From assembly GCA_964450435.1 (NCBI GenBank), contig CAYVCX010000031.1, positions 1-32,356 of the forward strand: 32,356 nucleotides of DNA, in the 5' to 3' direction. The translations under genes and the position numbers were made by a program. This document shows positions 1 through 8,116 of the stretch, piece after piece (the stretch's first letter is position 1; every line of letters begins with the position of its first letter). Source of the DNA: SKLM01 sp964450435. Lineage in GTDB: Bacteria > Chloroflexota > Anaerolineae > B4-G1. A model generated the notes under the pieces. The model worked only from the letters and a program-made list of their open reading frames with translations. It made no database searches and had not been told where the DNA came from.

Positions 1-1
1 G

Positions 2-76
2 GCCCCTGTAGCTCAGATTGGACAGAGCAGGAACCTCCTAAGTTCAAGGTCGCGCGTTCGAATCGCGCCAGGGGCA
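2..76 (+). tRNA. tRNA-Arg (anticodon CCT)
   Basis: The sequence folds as a complete cloverleaf. The acceptor arm GCCCCTG pairs with CAGGGGC, the T-arm GCGCG/CGCGC closes the loop TTCGAAT, and the D-arm is GCTC/GAGC. The anticodon loop CTCCTAA places CCT at 37-39, which reads the Arg codon AGG. The anticodon stem has one G-A mismatch at its outer pair. The discriminator is A76; no CCA is encoded. A terminator follows at once. The promoter lies outside the window. Confidence 0.92.
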
Positions 77-79
77 TGG

Positions 80-116
80 AGAAGCGGTCCTTCCAGGTGT
101 TGACCGCTTCTTTTTC
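80..116 (+). terminator. Rho-independent terminator of tRNA-Arg
   Basis: A perfect 10-bp stem (80-89 with 102-111) encloses a 12-nt loop and ends in a run of T at 110-115. It lies four bases after the tRNA, so it should end the tRNA transcript. Confidence 0.88.
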
Positions 117-185
117 GTGTGACCTTGCGGGGGCCGCAAGTGTTCGTCGGTGATGCTAAACGGAGGACGTAACGGAGCAGCAAAT

Positions 186-704
186 ATGGTCTTAGAGGCG
201 CTCTTGATCTTTGGGCTGCGTGTATTGGGCATCGCCATCAGCACGCTGTCGACGTTGATGACCGTGCAGGGACGGAAGTTCTTTGCCGTCGGCGCCGGGT
301 TCTTCAGTTCGTTGGTCTACGTGGTCGCCATCGGCAAAGTGGTGACGAATCTGGACAATGTCTGGAATATCATCGCCTATGCCGGTGGGTTCGCCGCTGG
401 GACACTGGTCGGGATGCTACTCGAGCAGCGGCTTGCACTGGGCTTCGCCGAGGTGCGCTTCATCTCGTCCGACAGCGGTCACGAGTTGGCCGACGCGCTC
501 CGCGAGGCCGGCTTCGGCGTGACTGAGCTGGAGGGGCACGGGCGCGAGAGAACAGTCGAGGTCGTCGCTGTTCTGTGTCCGCGAAAACGAGTCAAGAGTG
601 TGCTTGAGATCGGGAAGTGTGTCGACGACGACGCCATTGCGACCGTGACGGAGCAGCGATCCGTTGCCAGAGGGTATTGGGCCCCTGACAGCCTGCGCCG
701 ATAG
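186..704 (+). CDS. UPF0316/DUF2179-type membrane protein
   Basis: A 172-aa protein with three hydrophobic segments (about residues 3-25, 32-52 and 60-80) and a soluble C-terminal domain (about 88-150). This is the usual build of UPF0316 proteins: a small integral membrane part plus a cytosolic DUF2179 domain. The biochemical role of that family is not settled. The ATG at 186 was chosen over an in-frame ATG at 150 because GGAG at 174-177 lies 8 nt upstream and the first membrane segment then starts the protein. A 7-bp hairpin (124-140) lies before the gene and could be part of its leader. It converges with leuS, whose stop codon is about 100 bp away. No terminator is visible between them. Confidence 0.75.
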   Translation: MVLEALLIFGLRVLGIAISTLSTLMTVQGRKFFAVGAGFFSSLVYVVAIGKVVTNLDNVWNIIAYAGGFAAGTLVGMLLEQRLALGFAEVRFISSDSGHELADALREAGFGVTELEGHGRERTVEVVAVLCPRKRVKSVLEIGKCVDDDAIATVTEQRSVARGYWAPDSLRR

Positions 705-805
705 GCTCCGGAGGAAGCGAAGACAGCGGACCCCAACTGCCCCAGATCCCGTCGAGGCGGAGGAGAAACCGCAGACCGGCTGCTGGATTCTGGCTATGGT
801 CGCGC

Positions 806-3607
806 CTAGCTTGCTACCACGTTCACGAGCCGCCCAGGGACATAGATCAGGCGTCTGACATCGCGGCCCTCAAGGTGCCGCTGGACGTTCTCGTCGGCCA
901 AAGCCGCTTCCTTCGCGCTCTTTTCGTCGATGTCGGCAGGAACTTCCATCCGTGCTCGCAGCTTGCCGTTGATCTGCACGACCAACGTGATGGTCTCCGC
1001 GGCGGCCAATTCGGGGTCGAACTCGGGCCAGGATTGCGCGTGGATGCTGTACGGTCCCCCGACGCGGGCCCACAACTCCTCGGCGATGAAGGGGCAGCTT
1101 GGCGCGGTCAACAGCAACAGCGTCTCGACTGCCTCGTCCCACGAGTCTGTGCCGTAGACGGGTGTCCGCTTCGCCTTCTGCAACGTGTTGCTGAACTCCA
1201 TGAGTCGTGCGATGGCGGTGTTGAAGGAGAAGGCCTGCAAGTCATCGGTGACGCTGCGGATGGTCTGGTGCGTCGCGCGCTGCAGGTCGGCGATGTGTTC
1301 CTCCGCGGGTGCTGCCCCACCTTCAGCTGGCTCCAGGACCAGTGTCCACACGCGGTGCAGCCAGCGGTAGACGCCCTGAATGCCCTGGGGGTCCCACGGG
1401 CCCCCCTGATCCCAGCGCCATCCAAACATCAAATAGCCACGGACGGTGTCGGCCCCGTACTGCTCGACTAGCTCGTCGGGAGAGACCACGTTGCCGCGGC
1501 TCTTCGACATCTTCTCACCGTCCTCGCCGAGGATGATCCCCTGGTTGCGCAGCATCAGCATGGGCTCGTCGAAGTCGACCAGGCCCATGTCCCGCATCAG
1601 TTTGGTGAAGAACCGGGTATAGATCAGGTGCATCGTCGCATGTTCAATGCCGCCGGTGTAGACGTCTACGGGCATCCAGTACTCGGCCTCCTCAGGATCG
1701 AAGGGAATTGAGTCCGCGTGCAAGGGCTCGCCCTCTCTGTAGTACGGGCTCAGGTATGCGTATTGGTACCAGGAGGAGTCGACGAAGGTATCCATGGTAT
1801 CCGTCTCGCGGGTAGCGGGTCCGCCGCACCCGGGACAATCGGTGTGCAGGAAGCCCTCATGATGCCTCAGCGGACTCTCGCCGGTGGGCAGGAACTCGGC
1901 ATCCTGGGGCAACTCGACCGGAAGATCTTCGAAGGGAACGGGGACGGTGCCGCACTTCTCGCAATAGACGATGGGGATGGGAGCGCCCCAGTATCGCTGG
2001 CGGCTGATGAGCCAGTCCCGCAGACGGTAGTTGACGTCGGGCTTGCCGATGCCCTCCTCCTCCAGCCACTCGATGACTTCCTGTACGGCGACATCGCCTG
2101 GCGTGCCGGTGAAAGGGCCCGAATTGATCATCGTGCCGTAGTCCGTATGGAACAGGAGATCGCGGTAGAAAGGCACGGCCCACAGCATCTCCATCACGGT
2201 GCGCTTATCCTCTAGCTCGGGCTCCAGCTTCCGGCAACGGGCCAGAATTGCCTGTCCCGCCTCGGCGTTTCCGAAGGGCACGATGCCGTCGGCGAAGATG
2301 AACAACCAGCGCGCGCCCACGACCTCCGTCCACGAGCCGGGCCGGACGTGGGCTCGGGCTACCTCGAGGTAGCGGTCGATCCCCCCCCGATGCTCGTCCA
2401 TCGTGACGTAGATCGCGGCGTCGTCGAGTTCAAAGGAGATGCCAGCTTCAGTCAAGCTCTCGATGAAGCCCTCGCTCATCGTGCCGGGGGCCACACGGGA
2501 TTTGGCGCGTCCGTCGGGGCGAGCGATGACCGGTATGATGGGCAGGCCGTACTTGAGCGCGAACTGGAAGTCCCGCTCGTCATGAGCCGGGACAGCCATA
2601 ATCGCACCGGTCCCGTATGTCATCATCACGTAGTCGGCTATCCAGATGGGGATGGGCTCATCGTTGACCGGGTTGATGGCATGGGCACCGGTGAAGACGC
2701 CGGTCTTCTCTTTCTCCACTGAGAGGCGCTCGATCTCCGTGCGCCGAGCGGCCTGCGTCTTGTACAGCTCGACCGCGTCGCGTTGTTCCTCTGTCGTGAC
2801 CTGATCCACCAGGGGGTGCTCCGGGGCCAGCACCATGAATGTCGCGCCCCACAGTGTATCCGGCCGGGTCGTGAAGACCTCCATCTCGTCGCCGTGCTCG
2901 GTCCGGAACACGACATCTGCACCCTCGCTGCGCCCGATCCAGTTGGTCTGCATCGCCACCACCCGATCGGGCCAGTCCACATCGGAGAAATCGAGCAGCT
3001 GGTCGGCGTAGTCGGTGATACGCCAGAACCACTGGGTGAGATCCTTCTTGGTGACCGGCGTTCCACACCGCTCGCAGTGATGGTCCTCTCCCCAGACCTG
3101 CTCCCGCGCCAGCGTGGTGTTGCAGTTGGGGCAGAAGTCGACCGCGGCCTCCTTGCGGTACGCGAGGCCCCGGTGGTAGAATCTCAGAAAGAACCACTGG
3201 TCCCAGCGATAGTAGCCGGGCAAGCACGAGATAGCCTCGCGGTCCCAGTCGAACATCGCCCCCATAGAGCGCAGTTGCCTGCGCATATTCTCGATATTGG
3301 ACATTGTCCAGGTATGGGGATGGATGCCGCGCTCGATGGCCGCGTTCTCAGCTGGAAGGCCAAAGGCATCGAAGCCCATGGGGAACATGACGTTGTGTCC
3401 CTTCATCCGCATGTAACGCGCCCGGGCGTCGCTGGGGACCATAGCGTACCAGTGCCCGATGTGGAGATCGCCGCTGGGATAGGGAAGCATCGTCAGGGCG
3501 TAGTGTTTTGGTACATCACGATCAATCTGGGCTCGATACAGACCGTCCTCGGCCCATTTGGCCTGCCACTGGGATTCGATGTCCTGGGGTACGTACTCAT
3601 CAGTCAT
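806..3607 (-). CDS. leuS: Leucyl-tRNA synthetase
   Basis: Charges tRNA-Leu with leucine in the cytosol. The 933-aa class I synthetase has the HIGH motif at residues 49-52 and KMSKS at about 699-703. The CP1 editing domain carries the TTRPDTLWG segment and the AHDERDF motif needed to hydrolyse mischarged tRNA. Two zinc knuckles are visible: C159/C162/C178/C181 and C549/C552 with C591/C594. The start at 3607 is preferred over an upstream in-frame start at 3676 because AGGAGAAGGA lies directly before it and the longer form would overlap the upstream gene. It follows the MBL-fold gene by 26 bp. Both lie downstream of a T-box leader with a CTC (Leu) specifier, so transcription should rise when tRNA-Leu is uncharged. 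Slightly longer than typical bacterial LeuRS (about 860 aa). Confidence 0.97.
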   Translation of the reverse strand: MTDEYVPQDIESQWQAKWAEDGLYRAQIDRDVPKHYALTMLPYPSGDLHIGHWYAMVPSDARARYMRMKGHNVMFPMGFDAFGLPAENAAIERGIHPHTWTMSNIENMRRQLRSMGAMFDWDREAISCLPGYYRWDQWFFLRFYHRGLAYRKEAAVDFCPNCNTTLAREQVWGEDHHCERCGTPVTKKDLTQWFWRITDYADQLLDFSDVDWPDRVVAMQTNWIGRSEGADVVFRTEHGDEMEVFTTRPDTLWGATFMVLAPEHPLVDQVTTEEQRDAVELYKTQAARRTEIERLSVEKEKTGVFTGAHAINPVNDEPIPIWIADYVMMTYGTGAIMAVPAHDERDFQFALKYGLPIIPVIARPDGRAKSRVAPGTMSEGFIESLTEAGISFELDDAAIYVTMDEHRGGIDRYLEVARAHVRPGSWTEVVGARWLFIFADGIVPFGNAEAGQAILARCRKLEPELEDKRTVMEMLWAVPFYRDLLFHTDYGTMINSGPFTGTPGDVAVQEVIEWLEEEGIGKPDVNYRLRDWLISRQRYWGAPIPIVYCEKCGTVPVPFEDLPVELPQDAEFLPTGESPLRHHEGFLHTDCPGCGGPATRETDTMDTFVDSSWYQYAYLSPYYREGEPLHADSIPFDPEEAEYWMPVDVYTGGIEHATMHLIYTRFFTKLMRDMGLVDFDEPMLMLRNQGIILGEDGEKMSKSRGNVVSPDELVEQYGADTVRGYLMFGWRWDQGGPWDPQGIQGVYRWLHRVWTLVLEPAEGGAAPAEEHIADLQRATHQTIRSVTDDLQAFSFNTAIARLMEFSNTLQKAKRTPVYGTDSWDEAVETLLLLTAPSCPFIAEELWARVGGPYSIHAQSWPEFDPELAAAETITLVVQINGKLRARMEVPADIDEKSAKEAALADENVQRHLEGRDVRRLIYVPGRLVNVVAS

Positions 3608-3633
3608 CTTCCTTCTCCTCTGCGAAAACGGGG

Positions 3634-4530
3634 TTATCTCCGTTGCCACCATAGTCTGTTTCTCTCGGTGCGACAAGTCACGTCCCCGGCGCGCTCCAGA
3701 GAGGAGATCGCGGCCAGGACCGTGGTTTGGGTGAGAAAGTACGCGGTCGGTGTCGTGATTTCAATACGAAAGTGCTGGCTAACTTGTTGAACCAGCGCCG
3801 AAGTCTCTGTAGGCTGGTTCACAGCGCTGTAAACTGCGTCTCGAATCTCCTCAAGTCGATCCCGATTGGCCCCGCACGCTCGTTTGATCTCTTCTCCCGC
3901 CGCGTACGCCGGGCCGTGACCCGGACCGAAATGGTTGTACGGGCGGTCGGGCAGATCCTTGATCGTGTTCAGGGTTTCCTGGAGATCGACACAGAAGAGG
4001 ACCTTGTGTTTCTCCAACGTCTCCTGGGGGAAGACTGCGTCGGCGCAGAACAGAACGCCCCCACAGGCAACCCCGACCTGATTGAGGGCGTGCCCCGGCA
4101 GCGGCACGACTTCGACGTGAAAGACGCCGATCTGCAGGGGCCCGGCCTCCACCCTATGGCTCACGCGGCAGGACTGGGCGAACGTCAACTTGTGACGGAG
4201 CGCCGCAATGGGAGCGGCTCCGCTGAACAGATAGAGCGGCTCGATGATCGGGTTCTCCATGATCGCCGCTTCCAGCATTGGTGCATAGAGCGGCAGATCC
4301 AGACGCTGCTGGAGGTACCGCGCGCCGCCGAAATGGTCGGCGTGGGCATGGGTGGCCAGGAGCGCCGTCAGTCTGGCCCCTTTCTGTTCGACGACCCGCA
4401 GCGCCCGACAACCGGCGTCCTCGTCCAGGCCTACGTCAATCAACAGGGCTTCGCCGTCTCGGATCACCAGGCCCATGTTGGATCCGTTCTGCAAGTGAAA
4501 CGTGCCGGGAGCCAATTCGATGCAGTCCAT
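3634..4530 (-). CDS. Metallo-beta-lactamase-fold hydrolase in the leuS unit
   Basis: A 298-aa protein with the MBL-fold zinc signature THAHADH near residue 60, a downstream PLPGHA motif and a GPGHG motif, which together give the usual His/Asp ligands of a binuclear zinc site. The C-terminal 80 or so residues look like the small winged-helix tail found in LACTB2-like MBL hydrolases. Substrate cannot be read from sequence; MBL relatives include thioesterases, glyoxalase II and nucleases. It sits between the Leu T-box leader and leuS, ends 26 bp before the leuS start, and should be controlled with leuS. The ATG at 4530 has only a weak ribosome binding site (AGAGG about 10 nt upstream). Three copies of an 8-bp repeat lie just before the start. 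Confidence 0.82.
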   Translation of the reverse strand: MDCIELAPGTFHLQNGSNMGLVIRDGEALLIDVGLDEDAGCRALRVVEQKGARLTALLATHAHADHFGGARYLQQRLDLPLYAPMLEAAIMENPIIEPLYLFSGAAPIAALRHKLTFAQSCRVSHRVEAGPLQIGVFHVEVVPLPGHALNQVGVACGGVLFCADAVFPQETLEKHKVLFCVDLQETLNTIKDLPDRPYNHFGPGHGPAYAAGEEIKRACGANRDRLEEIRDAVYSAVNQPTETSALVQQVSQHFRIEITTPTAYFLTQTTVLAAISSLERAGDVTCRTERNRLWWQRR

Positions 4531-4862
4531 CGTCTATGCCTCTGTCTCCGTCTGACTATGCCTCACTATGCCTCTCAATGAGGGTCTCGGTTTCCTCGAA
4601 GCTCCTCTACGGTCTATCGAGGCTGGAGTGGAGGGCCTTGTGTAGGCCACTCAGCAACTCGGCCCGTGAAGCGCCGAACGCACGCGCTCCACGTGGATGC
4701 AGGTCAGAAACCCATCAAGCCCCGGTGAAGGCAGTCTCCACCACCCGTTCGGACATACGTCCGGCAGACAGGGGGCCGTGGTGGTTCAAGACACCCGACC
4801 AAACGAGATGAGAGAAACGCGTATGTGGCAAACCCTGAATGGGCACGCCCTTCTCCCGGAAA
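4531..4862 (-). other. Gene-free stretch between T-box terminator and MBL gene
   Basis: About 330 nt on the minus strand between the T-box terminator and the MBL gene. I see no convincing gene. It holds a small hairpin (CGGAC/GTCCG near 4750) and, just before the MBL start, three copies of CTATGCCT as read on the plus strand (4534-4541, 4556-4563, 4566-4573). It is probably an untranslated leader; a second promoter for MBL-leuS could lie here, but none is clear. Confidence 0.5.
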
Positions 4863-4865
4863 CAG

Positions 4866-4895
4866 AAAAACCCTTTCGCCTCAGGGGCGAAAGGG
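4866..4895 (-). terminator. T-box attenuator terminator
   Basis: A perfect 10-bp stem CCCTTTCGCC/GGCGAAAGGG with a 5-nt loop is followed by five T on the minus strand. It starts a few bases after the T-box core and would compete with the antiterminator. Confidence 0.9.
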
Positions 4896-5127
4896 CTCCG
4901 CGGTACCACCCTGATTGAAGAGGTCCTCCGGCTTTCCGGCGAGGGCTCTTCCACTCACGGCTCGTTAACGAGAGCGATCCGTCGTCAGCTACCCGCCATC
5001 TCTCACTGACGCAGCTCCCAGGCGAGTTCAGCTTCTACGGCGCTTCCCTTGGGCACCGGTCGTCGGGCTTCCACCTGGTCTTTCCCGACTCGCTGAAGGG
5101 AATAGCCTACTACTCCTGTTCGCGGCC
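4866..5127 (-). promoter_or_regulatory. T-box riboswitch, leucine specifier (CTC)
   Basis: Read on the minus strand, the leader contains the T-box core AGGGTGGTACCGCGG (4912-4898), which binds the tRNA 3' end, immediately followed by a terminator hairpin with a T-run. Stem I is visible: outer pairing CAGG/CCTG, then CCCTT/AAGGG and GTCGGG/CCCGAC. On its 3' side the specifier context GAACTCGCC places CTC, a Leu codon, at 5026-5024. Known T-box leaders sense uncharged tRNA by codon-anticodon pairing and then favour the antiterminator. The next genes are the MBL hydrolase and leuS, which fits a leucine response. Stem I begins about 30 nt after the end of tRNA-Ala(GGC). Confidence 0.93.
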
Positions 5128-5159
5128 TTTTCTGATTTGATTGTGTCGAACAAAAGAGG

Positions 5160-5232
5160 TGGACCCGGAGGGACTCGAACCCTCGACCCCCACAATGCCA
5201 TTGTGGTGCGCTCCCAACTGTGCCACGGGCCC
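5160..5232 (-). tRNA. tRNA-Ala (anticodon GGC)
   Basis: A 73-nt cloverleaf. The acceptor GGGCCCG pairs with CGGGTCC and includes the G3-U70 wobble pair that identifies tRNA-Ala. The anticodon stem CCACA/TGTGG closes the loop ATGGCAT, giving GGC. Discriminator A, no encoded CCA. It lies 22 nt after tRNA-Ala(CGC) in the same transcript and about 30 nt before the T-box leader. Confidence 0.94.
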
Positions 5233-5254
5233 ACGTTGGTAAAAGGATCGACGA

Positions 5255-5327
<73 letters not shown>

Positions 5328-5340
5328 TTGTAGTGCATTC

Positions 5341-5368
5341 ATTGTACCTGATATCAAGTAGTTGTCAA
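5341..5368 (-). promoter_or_regulatory. Sigma70-type promoter of the tRNA-Ala/T-box unit
   Basis: On the minus strand TTGACA (5368-5363) and TACAAT (5346-5341) are separated by 16 bp. Transcription would start about 5335, just before tRNA-Ala(CGC). No comparable promoter is visible between the tRNAs and the T-box leader. Confidence 0.85.
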
Positions 5369-5546
5369 GATTGGTTGCTCTGTCCCGTACTGCAGTCTGC
5401 GCCACAGCAGGGGGGCTCGACGGCTGGAGTTTCCTGCTGGATCTGGCACCTGAAATGGTGTTGTACGACGATTCGCATCCGGCCGAAGCATAGTAAGGAT
5501 CGGCATACTGCGCTCTCCATCGAGCCCAAGGTAATCTGTGGCGTCT

Positions 5547-6920
5547 CTAGATCAACGCGGGTTTCCACGCGGAGCCGCTGTGAGAGCCGATGTCCCTTTG
5601 TTCATCCAGCACTCGCTCAAGCTCGGTCAGCGTGGTCACGCCCGCCACCTGTCTGACGAACGTGTGCAGGTCCGGGCTGCGGGAGAAGAGCTCGCGCACC
5701 GCAGGTCCAATGGGGTCGTCTCCCGCAGCCCCGGGTTCGGCGGCGTACGAACCGTGGAACGCGAAGTAGGCCTGGTTCAGCTTCCGGATCGCGTAGCCCT
5801 GCTCGACAAACATCTGTCGCCGCATCTCCATGTAGGCCTCTGCTTCCTCGATCTTTCCTGCGGTCAGGAGGTTGTCGACCCGGATGCGGGTCTCCCGCAT
5901 CTCCATTCGGAAGTCGAACACCGAGGGATCGGGAAGAGCCTCCTCGGTGGGCTCTTTCTCTCCAGGCTTCTCGGGCTCGAGCCTCGGCTCCAGAATGGGC
6001 CCCGGTTCGGGAGGAAGGTGTTCGGGGTAGTAACGAGCCACCACTTTCCGTCCCACCTCCTGTCCCACAATGGTCGCCACCGTCTCGTTGATTCTGCGGG
6101 TCTCCGTAGAGGAGAGGTACTTCCGTCCCAACGGTCGGGGGAGCAGATAATGGTGCGTCCATTCGTGAGCGCTAACCTCGGTGATCCAGTTGATTGAGCT
6201 GTTCTCTAAGAGCATCGACGGGTAGGTGGAGAGCCCTCCGATGCCAGTGATAAGGGAGGAGACGTTGAAGGAGGCATCGATGTTCTGCTCGATGGCCTCT
6301 TGCTGTGCGGCATCGAGCCCGTGGGCAAGGCTCAGCTGATAGAAGTTCTCGATGCGATGGCGGGGAGAGATGACGAGGAGGCGGGGAAGGGGCGTGAAAT
6401 GGATCTCGACGGGAGGGATTTCCTGGCCCAATACGCCGAACCCCTCATCGTGCAGCACCCAAGCCACCTGTTCTTCAAGAATCGCCTCGGCGATCGGCTG
6501 ACGCGTGTCGATCTCTCTGCGCAGCTCCTGCCGTCTGGCTCGCAGCTCAACCGTCGCTGCTTCGGCATCCTCAATCTCGGGATCGACGAAGATTCGGTGA
6601 ATCTCACGCTCAACCCGATGGGTCTCGTCTACCAGGTCCAAGTAGTCGAGGACGAAAGCGCGACGATCGACCTCGGTCATGTAGCGCTGAGGGGCGATGA
6701 GCTTGTGCGTCAGCTTCTGCCAGACGGCCTCTATCTCCCACGTGACGAAATCGAAACGGTCCTGTGCCAGTTCTCGGGTAACTCGCGCCTCCATGCTCGC
6801 CGGGGCGGGTCTATTGACCGAGAAGACCAGCAGCAGCGCAGCAAGGAGGAGCGCCAGCTTCCAGTGTCGGCCGGCGTCCCCTAGAGGCTGTGTAGTGGTA
6901 GCGATAATTCTACGGTCCAT
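5547..6920 (-). CDS. Membrane-anchored HExxH zinc metallopeptidase-like protein
   Basis: A 457-aa protein of unrecognised family. Residues about 20-37 form a single hydrophobic segment, so the body is probably outside the membrane, either anchored or secreted. HEWTH at 252-256 is a zinc-protease HExxH motif, and E279 (in NETVA), 23 residues later, could be the third ligand as in gluzincins. A Pro/Glu-rich linker runs from about 300 to 325 and a helical C-terminal region follows. The long N-terminal region is charged and probably helical. It starts 84 bp after the ruvA stop on the same strand and may be the last gene of the yebC-ruvC-ruvA unit. The ribosome binding site is weak. Peptidase activity is inferred only from the motif. 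Confidence 0.7.
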   Translation of the reverse strand: MDRRIIATTTQPLGDAGRHWKLALLLAALLLVFSVNRPAPASMEARVTRELAQDRFDFVTWEIEAVWQKLTHKLIAPQRYMTEVDRRAFVLDYLDLVDETHRVEREIHRIFVDPEIEDAEAATVELRARRQELRREIDTRQPIAEAILEEQVAWVLHDEGFGVLGQEIPPVEIHFTPLPRLLVISPRHRIENFYQLSLAHGLDAAQQEAIEQNIDASFNVSSLITGIGGLSTYPSMLLENSSINWITEVSAHEWTHHYLLPRPLGRKYLSSTETRRINETVATIVGQEVGRKVVARYYPEHLPPEPGPILEPRLEPEKPGEKEPTEEALPDPSVFDFRMEMRETRIRVDNLLTAGKIEEAEAYMEMRRQMFVEQGYAIRKLNQAYFAFHGSYAAEPGAAGDDPIGPAVRELFSRSPDLHTFVRQVAGVTTLTELERVLDEQRDIGSHSGSAWKPALI

Positions 6921-7004
6921 CTCTGTCTCAGATGTCAGTTTTGACCGATCACCAGCGGCCCGGCCGCGACAGATGGCAAGGAGAGGCGCCGTGGTGGCGA
7001 GGGC

Positions 7005-7580
7005 TCAGGCGAGGGAGGACAAGGCGAGCCGGATCCGCTCTTCGACGGTCAACTCCTCGTCGAGGGGGATCCTTTGCAGCGCCGATTGGGCCTCAACCAG
7101 GCTGAATCCCAACTCGGTCAGTGCGGCGATCACCTCTGTGTCCGCATCCGTGAGCAGGGGGGCCGCTCTTCCCTCCGCGGGAATGACCTGGTCCTTCAAG
7201 TTGAAGATGATCTTCTTGGCTGTCTTCGAGCCGATGCCCGGTACCCGAGTCAACGAGCCGGGCTCGTCCCGGAGGACGGCCTGGCGGAGAGCGTCGGGGG
7301 AGATTGTGCTAAGCAGAGACAGGGCCACGGTGGGGCCCACGCCCGAGATATCGAGCAGAAGCTCGAACAACGCTCTCTTCTCCTGGGTGAGGAACCCATA
7401 GAGCGCCAGTCTGTTCTCGCGCACGTGGAAGTGAGTGAACAGTTCCACCGGCTGTTCCACGCCTGTCACGTGCTCCAGGACGTCGCCGGGTACCTGAACG
7501 TGGAAACCAACACCGCCGGCCCGGATCACGACGTATCCATCACCTGTCTCCCATACTGGACCACTGAGTTTCGAAATCAT
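7005..7580 (-). CDS. ruvA: Holliday junction DNA helicase subunit RuvA
   Basis: RuvA binds Holliday junctions and loads the RuvB motor for branch migration in recombinational repair. The 191-aa protein has the N-terminal OB-fold domain (about 1-64), a double helix-hairpin-helix region with ISGVGPTVAL and RVPGIGSKTAKKI (about 70-125), a variable linker and the C-terminal RuvB-binding domain. Length matches the family. It starts 7 bp after the ruvC stop, with GGGTGA as a likely ribosome binding site inside the ruvC end. ruvB is not in the window. Confidence 0.96.
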   Translation of the reverse strand: MISKLSGPVWETGDGYVVIRAGGVGFHVQVPGDVLEHVTGVEQPVELFTHFHVRENRLALYGFLTQEKRALFELLLDISGVGPTVALSLLSTISPDALRQAVLRDEPGSLTRVPGIGSKTAKKIIFNLKDQVIPAEGRAAPLLTDADTEVIAALTELGFSLVEAQSALQRIPLDEELTVEERIRLALSSLA

Positions 7581-7587
7581 CGTCTAG

Positions 7588-8115
7588 TCACCCAGCCCTC
7601 TCAGACAGGGCCTTCAGGCTTGCTGAATGGAGATGGCAGATCGCCACCGCCAAGGCGTCGGCAGCATCGTCGGGGCGGGGGACGTCGCGCAGACCCAGTA
7701 GTATCTTCACCATCTCCTGCATCTGAGTCTTGTCAGCGCTGCCGTACCCCGTCACTGCCTGCTTGATGGCCAAGGGGGTGTATTCCACGACGTCAAGGCC
7801 AGCGTCCGCAAGAGCCAGAATCACCACACCGCGAGCCTGCCCCACGCTCATGGCTGTGCGCACATTCCTGCTGAAAAAGAGCTCCTCGACCGCGGCCTCG
7901 TCGGGCTGCCACTCGTCGGCCAGCTGTCTGATCTGGCGGTGGATCGCCTGCAGGCGTGTGGGCATTGGTTGATCGGGTCCGGTGCGTATCACACCGCTCG
8001 CCAGGGCTTTCACCTGCCCCCCACGCTCCTCAACGACGCCGTAGCCGGTGGTAGCGGTGCCCGGGTCGATGCCCAGTACTCGCCTGGCGCCTGTTCTAGC
8101 GGCGTCCGCGGCGAT
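7588..8115 (-). CDS. ruvC: Holliday junction resolvase RuvC (start codon non-canonical)
   Basis: RuvC is the dimeric endonuclease that cuts Holliday junctions. The reading frame carries VLGIDPGT (first catalytic Asp), AVEELFF (Glu), TGYGSADK and DDAADALA (final Asp pair). The first in-frame ATG, GTG or TTG is GTG at 8013, which would remove the LGIDPGT motif. The open frame continues upstream to the end of yebC with no canonical start. Candidates are ATC at 8115, two bases after the yebC stop and 7 nt after a GGGGGG element, or CTG at 8076. The wide form is given here (175 aa; the CTG form would be 162 aa). Either the gene uses a rare start or the base at 8113 is a sequencing error or mutation of ATG. 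It is coupled to yebC and ruvA. Confidence 0.88.
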   Translation of the reverse strand: MAADAARTGARRVLGIDPGTATTGYGVVEERGGQVKALASGVIRTGPDQPMPTRLQAIHRQIRQLADEWQPDEAAVEELFFSRNVRTAMSVGQARGVVILALADAGLDVVEYTPLAIKQAVTGYGSADKTQMQEMVKILLGLRDVPRPDDAADALAVAICHLHSASLKALSERAG

Positions 8116-8116
8116 G

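Noticed and set aside
875..3369. Many open frames on the plus strand and in other frames across leuS
   Set aside because: They are shadows of the GC-rich leuS gene; none has a ribosome binding site or recognisable motif.
4715..4954. Minus-strand open frame of 79 codons overlapping the T-box
   Set aside because: It runs through the T-box core and terminator and has no coding character.
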